This document shows, piece after piece, positions 57,946 through 64,000 of a stretch of DNA of 64,000 nt. The notes below the pieces were generated by a model. It was not told the origin of the DNA, made no database searches, and was given only the letters and a program-made list of their open reading frames with translations. The position numbers and the translations under genes were made by a program. How positions within the stretch are numbered: the stretch's first letter is position 1; the number at the start of each line of letters is the position of its first letter. This DNA comes from JADLHS01 sp039806955 (GTDB lineage Bacteria; Verrucomicrobiota; Verrucomicrobiia; Limisphaerales; JADLHS01), in assembly GCA_039806955.1 (NCBI GenBank), contig JBDHQI010000008.1, positions 1 to 64,000 on the forward strand, in the 5' to 3' direction.

Positions 57946-59790
57946 CTATTCCTTTGCCAGCACTTTTTCGAGCAACGAATTCAGCCGCGTCAACATGGCG
58001 CGCGGGTCTTCCAGCACCCCGGCAGCGACGCGGGAATTGTCGAGGAGTTGCTCGGCTACGCTCGCAGCGAGCGCTGCGTCCTTCCGCCGCATGGCATCAA
58101 GTTGAGCCATGAGCGGATGGACCGGGTTGATTTCAAAATCGTGCTTTGCGGCTGGCAAATCCGGACCGTCCGGTTGCATCGCCTTCATCATACGCCTCAT
58201 GCTGGCGGTCATGAATTTATCCGCGTCCACCACGACGGCGGGGCTTTCCACGAGCCGTTGCGAGGCGCGCACTTCGCCGACCTTGTCGCCGAGGGTTTCT
58301 TTGAGCCATTTGGCCAATTCCTTCGCGGCGTCTTCGGACAATGTGCCGGCTTTTTTCTCGCTCAAACTTAAGTCCGCCTTTTCCGCAAGCTTGAGTGGCT
58401 TGCCGTCAAATTCACGCACATGCTCCACGACGAACTCATCCCACGGATCGTCAAGAAACAACACCTCCCATTTGCGTTCGCGGAACACCTCGAAGTACGG
58501 ACTCGCTTCCGCCGCCGCGCGATTTGCGGCGAGCAAGCAGTAAATCTCCTTTTGCTCCGAGCCCATGCGCTTCACATAATCCGCCAGCGACGTACGTTTG
58601 CCCTGATCCGTCGTGGATGACTCAAACCGCAGCAGCCTGGCGAGAGCATTCTTGTGCGCGAAATCCGTGACGACGCCTTCCTTTAGGAAACGCTGATATT
58701 CCGCGTAAAATTTTTCATAAGCCTCAACCTCCTTCTCGGATTGCTCGTCGAGGAATTTCAGAAACCGACCCGTCAGCACCTTGTTCAGTTTCTGCATCAG
58801 CGACGTGTCCTGCATCGTCTCGCGCGAAATGTTCAGCGGCAAATCTTCGCTGTCCACCACGCCCTTGAGAAACCGCAGCCAATCGGGGAAAAGTCCTTTT
58901 GCCTTCGCCTGAATCAAAACCTTGCGGCAATACAGATTCACCTCGGAATCCATGCGGCCCATGCCGAGCGTTTCAAAATTGCGCGTCGGCACGAACAGCA
59001 GCGCCTGGATGGCCAGCGGCGCGTCCGCCGTGAAATGCAACCGGAACAGCGGCCGGTCGTGGTCGTGGCCGACAAACGTGTAAAACTCGTTATATTCCTC
59101 CTCCTTGATTTCGCTTTTGTTCCGCGCCCAGATGGCTTGTACGGTGTTAAGCCGTTTGCCGTTCAGCTCAATGGGAAACGGCACGAAACTCGAATACCGC
59201 TGGATAATGCGTTCCACGGTGGTTTCCTGCGCGAATTCTTTTGCGTCATCTTTCAATGCCAAAATAATCCTGGTGCCGCGCGGCAACTCGGCGGCAGGCG
59301 CAAGTTTGTACCCCCCCATACCTTCGCTCGTCCATTGCCAGCCGGCTTCATCCGGCGCAAACGAACGGCTCAAAACCGTAACTTTTTTCGCCACCATGAA
59401 CGCCGAATAAAACCCCACGCCGAACTGACCGATCAAACCGATATCCGGTTTCTTTTCTTCGGCCAGTTGCTTCAGAAACGCCTTGGTGCCGGAGTGAGCA
59501 ATAGTGCCGAGATTTTCCACCAGGTCGCCGTGGGTCATGCCCAGCCCGGTGTCGGTGATCGTGATGGTGCCGGCCTTGTCATCCGTGGTTACCGCAATGC
59601 TCGGCGCAATCTCCGATTGATAAACCGCGCCGCCAGCCGACTGGCTGAACCGTAATTTTTCACATGCGTCAGCGGCATTAGAAACCAGTTCGCGCATGAA
59701 AATTTCTTTGTCCGTGTAAAGCGAATTGATGACGATGTTCAGCAACTGCTGAATCTCCGCTTGAAAATGATGCGTCTCGGTTTGGCTCAT
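57946..59790 (-). CDS. htpG: Chaperone HtpG (Hsp90)
   Basis: ATP-dependent cytosolic chaperone, 614 residues, full length. The N-terminal GHKL ATPase has FMRELVSNAADACEKLRF with the catalytic Glu near residue 34, TITDTGLGMTHGDLVENLGT near 76, and GQFGVGFYSAFMVA near 121. The middle domain (LPLNISRETMQ near 320) and C-terminal dimerisation domain are present. It stands alone; no heat-shock operator (CIRCE) is visible upstream. Confidence 0.97.
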   Translation of the reverse strand: MSQTETHHFQAEIQQLLNIVINSLYTDKEIFMRELVSNAADACEKLRFSQSAGGAVYQSEIAPSIAVTTDDKAGTITITDTGLGMTHGDLVENLGTIAHSGTKAFLKQLAEEKKPDIGLIGQFGVGFYSAFMVAKKVTVLSRSFAPDEAGWQWTSEGMGGYKLAPAAELPRGTRIILALKDDAKEFAQETTVERIIQRYSSFVPFPIELNGKRLNTVQAIWARNKSEIKEEEYNEFYTFVGHDHDRPLFRLHFTADAPLAIQALLFVPTRNFETLGMGRMDSEVNLYCRKVLIQAKAKGLFPDWLRFLKGVVDSEDLPLNISRETMQDTSLMQKLNKVLTGRFLKFLDEQSEKEVEAYEKFYAEYQRFLKEGVVTDFAHKNALARLLRFESSTTDQGKRTSLADYVKRMGSEQKEIYCLLAANRAAAEASPYFEVFRERKWEVLFLDDPWDEFVVEHVREFDGKPLKLAEKADLSLSEKKAGTLSEDAAKELAKWLKETLGDKVGEVRASQRLVESPAVVVDADKFMTASMRRMMKAMQPDGPDLPAAKHDFEINPVHPLMAQLDAMRRKDAALAASVAEQLLDNSRVAAGVLEDPRAMLTRLNSLLEKVLAKE

Positions 59791-60035
59791 AAAATTCAGT
59801 TCACATTACAAAGTGAAGGCTGTTTTGATAAACAACATGCGCCCGGTCGTCAAGCGGTTGAGTCTTGGTTACCCGTGGCAGGTGTCTCCCAATCTCTCTC
59901 TGAAATTCCACGTCTTGCGATCTGAACTTTACCCCACCAACCAGAATGACGCTCTGATTTGGCAAAGTTTCCCGGCCAGCCCGTGGCGCTGCCAAATGAC
60001 TTGCCACCATTCCCGCTTCCGCGCATCCTGCGCTC

Positions 60036-60986
60036 ATGAACCGACGCCAGTTTATCACCACCACCACGGCCAGTGTATTCACCCTGATGTCCAGTTGGCC
60101 AGTTACTGCGGCCAATTTCAAAGGGCGCATCCGCAAAGCCATGATTGTCAAAGAAGTCACGGAAAGCGCGCTCGAACCTCTTAAGCGCGCCGGCTTTGAC
60201 GGAGTGGAAACCAATTTCGTGGGCACTGAAGCCGAGGCGGCCCAGGGGCGTGCGGTGGCAGAAAAACTCGGCATGAAAGTACATTCTGTGCTGCGCGGCT
60301 GGATGGAATTCAACAGTGAAGATCCCGCTAAAATTGAAGATTCATTGGAGCAGGTGCGCGCGGCGTTGCGCGCGGCCAAGGCGTACGGCGCCGACGCCAT
60401 TCTGGTGGTGCCGTGTCGCGTCCAGGGTTTACCTCTGCCCGAGCCGTGGGAGTTTGACATCACGTTCGATGAATCAACCGGTCACGTGACACGTGTCGTC
60501 GCGGGAGATAATTCAAAATTTTCCGCTTACATCAAAGCACAAAACCGTGCCACGGATCTGTCGCGATTGGCGGTGGAAACATTGATTCCGCTGGCTGAGG
60601 AATTGCGGGTGGTTATCGGTCTGGAAAATGTCTGGAATAACTTGTGGGTGAAACCCGCGCTCTACAAAAATTTCGTCGCGTCCTTCGCCAATCCGTGGGT
60701 GAAGTCCTACTTCGACATTGGCAATCATGTGAAGTATGCGCCGCCCCAGGATTGGATCCAGACCCTCGGCCCCTTGATCGCCAAGTTGCACATCAAAGAT
60801 TTCAAATTGAATCCGGATGGCCGGGGCGGCAAATTCGTACACCCACGCGACGGCAGCATTAACTGGCCTGCCGTGCGCCAGGCGCTGGATCAGGCGGGTT
60901 ACGACGGCTGGGCGACCATTGAAGATCGCGGTTTGGAACTCAGCGAATTCAACCGACGACTGGATTTGATCATCGCTGGAGAATGA
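60036..60986 (+). CDS. Exported sugar-phosphate isomerase/epimerase-like TIM barrel
   Basis: A 316-residue xylose-isomerase-like TIM-barrel protein (AP endonuclease 2 superfamily). The N-terminus MNRRQFITTTTASVFTLMSS has a twin-Arg-like start and suggests Tat or Sec export. Barrel motifs with putative metal ligands: VETNFVG near 58, ILVVPCR near 128, GLENVWNNLW with the Glu near 190, YFDIGNH near 223, LHIKDFK with the His near 250, and ATIEDRG near the end. Likely acts on a sugar or inositol derivative; the substrate is unknown. Confidence 0.85.
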   Translation: MNRRQFITTTTASVFTLMSSWPVTAANFKGRIRKAMIVKEVTESALEPLKRAGFDGVETNFVGTEAEAAQGRAVAEKLGMKVHSVLRGWMEFNSEDPAKIEDSLEQVRAALRAAKAYGADAILVVPCRVQGLPLPEPWEFDITFDESTGHVTRVVAGDNSKFSAYIKAQNRATDLSRLAVETLIPLAEELRVVIGLENVWNNLWVKPALYKNFVASFANPWVKSYFDIGNHVKYAPPQDWIQTLGPLIAKLHIKDFKLNPDGRGGKFVHPRDGSINWPAVRQALDQAGYDGWATIEDRGLELSEFNRRLDLIIAGE

Positions 60987-61026
60987 ATGACGGCTCGCTC
61001 CGCCCGGTGGCGGAAGGAGGCGACAC

Positions 61027-62175
61027 TCAAGGCTCTTCCAAGCGGAAGAACGCGCTGGCAGCGGTCGCCGGTAATTCAATTCGATTCGTGATTTGCGAAC
61101 CGTCCACGACCTGCCAATCCGGATCAGTCAGACTGAGCGTTTGCTTGAGGACCATGCCCTGCGCGCCACTATCCCAGGACAGCACGACGTGGTGATCTTG
61201 GAGCGAGGGCGCGATTTGCAGATTCGGTTTTGTAAACGGACTTAGATAATAGCCAACAATCGGATCACCGGTGTCTGATGCCCACTCCCCTCCAGGCGCC
61301 AGCTCACCGCTGGCTTCCAACGAAAAGGAAAGATTGAGCGTCATTCCCAGTTTCATGAGAGATTGGCCGGAAGGATCGCGCATGAAACCGCGAAACGGCG
61401 CGACCATTTCAGCTTCATGTCCATCGGCGGAGCGGGCGATGCGAATGATGCCCTGATACACCGGCCCCTTGTCGGCCACGAAGGTAATGCTGGCATCGTC
61501 GTCCGGCGGCGGGAGGCGGTAATCCCCTTGCGAATCCGAATCAAACCAAACCCATTGCGAGTAATATTTGTACGTGCCGGGCAGAATCCGCACGATGCCG
61601 TTGGTCTGGTCTTGAATGGCGGCGTCCAATTCAGCCTGATTGCGCGCGCCGTGATTGAGATAATGACCGGTATTAAACGTATCCTGATAATACTCGATCT
61701 CCATGTTCATGTCGTAACCGGTGCTGACGGGATAATAGCCGCCTTCGTTAAGCGCGTAACCCGTCGTTTCGTTGTTGTCCACGTCGAGAGTCACAATCAC
61801 GTAATAACGGCCCTTCTCCGGCGATCCGCGGCCAATCACGCCCGTGGCGCGAAAATACGCATACAGATTGGATTCATCGTGCGTAAACTTGAACTCGACC
61901 AGATCCACGTCGGGATGCGCCACGTAAGCCGGAATGTCGCCGGGCAATTTGTGATCCGTATCGTGCGTGTCCGGAATGCCATGATGCAGAACTCCCGGCC
62001 CGGCCACCGGATCATAATAGGCCGGAACCTCGGCCCAATCGGAAAAGTCGCCATCAATGGTAATGTGATGAATCGGCTCGGCTGACAGGGTGAAAGCCAG
62101 TCCTGCAAGCCAGACCAAACCGGTTTGAAGCAGCCGCCGACGGCACTGCGGCGAAAATAAGCGATAATGTCTCAT
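61027..62175 (-). CDS. Secreted CBM9/DOMON-like protein
   Basis: A 382-residue secreted protein. The signal segment LVWLAGLAFTLSAEP follows a basic start (MRHYRLFSPQCRRRL). The mature protein opens with IHHITIDGDFSDWAEVPAYY, the start of a CBM9-like carbohydrate-binding or DOMON-like domain. FTHDESNLYAYFRATG and TLDVDNNETTGY follow. The last 75 residues end PATAASAFFRLEEP and resemble the end of the FG-GAP protein. The start is the ATG at 62175; an upstream one would add seven residues. Confidence 0.75.
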   Translation of the reverse strand: MRHYRLFSPQCRRRLLQTGLVWLAGLAFTLSAEPIHHITIDGDFSDWAEVPAYYDPVAGPGVLHHGIPDTHDTDHKLPGDIPAYVAHPDVDLVEFKFTHDESNLYAYFRATGVIGRGSPEKGRYYVIVTLDVDNNETTGYALNEGGYYPVSTGYDMNMEIEYYQDTFNTGHYLNHGARNQAELDAAIQDQTNGIVRILPGTYKYYSQWVWFDSDSQGDYRLPPPDDDASITFVADKGPVYQGIIRIARSADGHEAEMVAPFRGFMRDPSGQSLMKLGMTLNLSFSLEASGELAPGGEWASDTGDPIVGYYLSPFTKPNLQIAPSLQDHHVVLSWDSGAQGMVLKQTLSLTDPDWQVVDGSQITNRIELPATAASAFFRLEEP

Positions 62176-62305
62176 CTGGTTTTGTGCGGCGAACACCGCG
62201 CTTTAATGTCCGGGTTCAATTACTAAATACATTTCTGACCTTATCAGACGCAACCTCCGCCCGGTGCGCTGTCTGCCGCCGTTAACGGGCCATCAGGGGC
62301 ACGCT

Positions 62306-63304
62306 TCACTTGGCTTTGACCGTCCAGCCGGCTTTAACGGTCTGGCTGCCTTCATAGGTGGCGCGACTACGTTCCGCTTGCGCCGCCTGGATCGTGATTT
62401 CGCCCACCAGCTTTTCATCGGTGAACACAACATTGCCCTGATCGTCCTTAACGTCTTCGGTGGCAAAAAGATTCAACTTGTCGCCATCCTTGAAGCCTTG
62501 TTGAGTGCCGAGTGAAATAATAATGGCTTGATTGCTCGGAGCGGCCAGGACCTTGCCGGGCGTGCTTCGCAACGCGCTCGCCGCCGCGGTGGTGGCGGTC
62601 ACTTGCTGGTTGGCGGCGGTCGCCTTCTGCTTGTGCCGACCCGACTCCGGCAGCGACACCGGTTTCACTTCATCAATGATCTGCGCCAAAGCCTTGACGG
62701 TTGCCTTGCCCAGCGCGCTCTCCATAAATTCCTTGTTATCGAATCCGATATTGCCGCCGCGCCCGCCCACGTTGACCCCCACGTCAAAGCCCACGCCCTT
62801 TTCCGCAGCGGTGGAAGAACCCGTCTTGATGATCTTACGATTCGCCGCGTCCACGAGCCGCCAGTCAATCCGCACGTCCGCCGTGGTTACTTTCGTCCCC
62901 AGTTTGCCCAGGCTGCCCGGAACAAACCCGCCCAGTCCGATCTTGGATTCCTTGTTGCCAAACCGGGTGACCTTGGCGGTGAACATGAAATCGGCGGCCG
63001 CGAATCCGCCCTTCTCGACGGCTTCCGAGGCGTCCACCCAACCGTCCTGTCCCATCTTGATCTCGTCCTTCAAAGTTCCCAACTCGCTCGTTTCCAGCAC
63101 CGTAAATTTATTGATCTGACCCAACTCGGTAATGAGCATTTCTGCCAACCCCTGTCCCACCGCCGGTTGCCAATACTGAATACGGGCGACATCGCCGCTG
63201 AACGGCGCAACGATCAAAGCCGGTAAATCGCCTTGAGCGCGCAGCGAGATCGGCAGCGCCAACAAAACTGAACCACCAATAATTGCGAATAGATTTCTTT
63301 TCAT
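62306..63304 (-). CDS. CsgG-like outer-membrane/periplasmic protein
   Basis: A 332-residue exported protein. The signal peptide is MKRNLFAIIGGSVLLALPIS. The first half has the CsgG pattern: LIVAPFSGDVARIQYWQPAVGQGLAEMLITEL, INKFTVLETSELGTLKDEI, KGGFAAADFMFTAKVTRFG, then DVRIDWRLVDAANRKIIKTG. The C-terminal 110 residues (SNQAIIISLGTQQGFKDGDKLNLF) resemble a FlgT/SH3-like domain. No lipobox Cys is seen, unlike E. coli CsgG. No curli subunit gene is nearby, so a general envelope role is more likely. Confidence 0.82.
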   Translation of the reverse strand: MKRNLFAIIGGSVLLALPISLRAQGDLPALIVAPFSGDVARIQYWQPAVGQGLAEMLITELGQINKFTVLETSELGTLKDEIKMGQDGWVDASEAVEKGGFAAADFMFTAKVTRFGNKESKIGLGGFVPGSLGKLGTKVTTADVRIDWRLVDAANRKIIKTGSSTAAEKGVGFDVGVNVGGRGGNIGFDNKEFMESALGKATVKALAQIIDEVKPVSLPESGRHKQKATAANQQVTATTAAASALRSTPGKVLAAPSNQAIIISLGTQQGFKDGDKLNLFATEDVKDDQGNVVFTDEKLVGEITIQAAQAERSRATYEGSQTVKAGWTVKAK

Positions 63305-63732
63305 AGAGTCGTTGAGGTTAAAAGTGCGGCTGACGGTTAAGGCCGGTGTCAAATTAAATTCGGTCAGCGCGCCACAGAACATTGGGGCGGCATCTAACAC
63401 TCGCGCGCCCAATTTGACAAGCCATTTTGATTCGCAGCCCGCTACGCATCGTCTGCGTCCTCACTCCTCGGCACGAACCGGCGCGTTTGCCTCAACGCAA
63501 TTGAGCGGCCAATATTTCCGTGACTGAGGCAAAGTGCTTGCTAAAACATCCCACATTATGCCCTCCCTCCAACACCCAACGGCATAGTCATAGCGAATAA
63601 TTCTCCTAATCCCACACCAACCCGCCTGTCCAGCCCTCCTTGTGATGACGTGGCTAGTAGCGGTTTCAAAAAGGTTTTCGATGTAAGTATTTTACTCTGG
63701 CTCCTTTACAGCGGATATGCAATAAGCTGCGG
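63305..63732. other. Intergenic region before the transposase
   Basis: 428 bp without a supported gene. The stretch 63541-63720 is visibly more AT-rich than its surroundings and should contain the left end of the IS element. I cannot fix the terminal inverted repeat without the right end. Confidence 0.4.
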
Positions 63733-64000
63733 ATGCCAAAACCATTCCTGTCGGATGAACAGTGGAAGAAGATCGAACCGTTGCTGCGGCAGTCGTCAGG
63801 ACGCGGACGGCCTTGGGCAGACCATCGCCAAGTGTTGGAAGGCATCCTGTGGGGGCTCAAGACCGGGGCGCGCTGGCGCGACCTGCCGCCGGAATATCCC
63901 AGCCCCAGCTGGCGTCGCTTGCAGTTGTGGGAGGAATCAGACGTCTGGCTGGACGTGTGGCGACAGTTGCTCGCCGAACTGGACGCACGCGGCCAATTGG
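63733..64000 (+). mobile_element. IS5-family transposase, N-terminal part (runs off the window)
   Basis: From the ATG at 63733 the translation reads MPKPFLSDEQWKKIEPLL and, after a short basic linker, LEGILWGLKTGARWRDLP. This is the N-terminal domain (DUF4096-like) of IS5-family transposases. The frame is open to the window edge, so about 89 residues are visible; the DDE catalytic part lies outside. Confidence 0.88.

Noticed and set aside
59801..60463. 220-codon minus-strand frame opposite the TIM-barrel gene
   Set aside because: Shadow of the plus-strand gene, with no family features.
62306..63304. CsgG-like gene as part of a curli system
   Set aside because: No csgA/B/E/F homologue nearby and no lipobox, so only the domain similarity is claimed.

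Overview
The window looks like a chromosomal segment of a free-living, GC-rich, Gram-negative heterotroph, most likely a member of the Verrucomicrobiota (Pedosphaera/Limisphaera-like). This is inferred from a pseudopilin with a short substrate-type C-terminus, a small Arg-rich protein, secreted proteins ending in a 'FFRL' C-terminal domain, and an Arg/Ala-rich coding style. No phage, plasmid or CRISPR locus is visible. The only transposase is cut by the right edge.

Layout. 0.1-9.7 kb, minus strand: periplasmic aldose epimerase, a ribose/xylose-type ABC importer (binding protein and ATPase both frameshifted, permease intact), a Na+/sugar symporter, a small membrane protein, serS and glgA. 10.0-10.5 kb: a small Arg-rich gene, a hairpin and a MITE-like 143-bp inverted-repeat element. 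10.7-14.5 kb: an MGH1/GH63-like glycosidase and a serine hydrolase. 14.6-21.2 kb: a complete F-type ATP synthase operon atpBEFHAGDC. 21.7-30.0 kb: a central sugar-metabolism cluster (transaldolase, flavin reductase, DUF488, ROK glucokinase, pgi, class I aldolase, a triple DUF2249-like protein, zwf).

30.2-36.9 kb: fumC diverges from a tightly packed seven-gene operon that starts with an NsrR-type NO sensor. The operon continues with a Cys-rich mini-protein, DUF5069, DUF488, a MUG-type uracil-DNA glycosylase, cysM and a two-domain sulfurtransferase, and ends at a clear terminator. A near-consensus NsrR operator lies in the divergent intergenic region. I read this as a nitrosative-stress island and consider it the most interesting system in the window.

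37-49 kb: an orphan parA, hpf, an amidohydrolase, bioF-bioA, a GDSL esterase, an acetate-type symporter module (DUF485, a four-helix-bundle protein, and a symporter with a ~340-residue insertion), ispD and lysC. Four islands of 7-bp tandem repeats sit inside the reading frames of bioF, bioA (twice) and the symporter without breaking them.

49-64 kb: a secreted TPR protein, a pseudopilin, gltX, tRNA-Ser(GGA) followed by a decayed RHS-type fragment, a 14-repeat FG-GAP protein, htpG, a TIM-barrel epimerase, a secreted CBM9/DOMON-like protein, a CsgG-like protein and the start of an IS5-family transposase.
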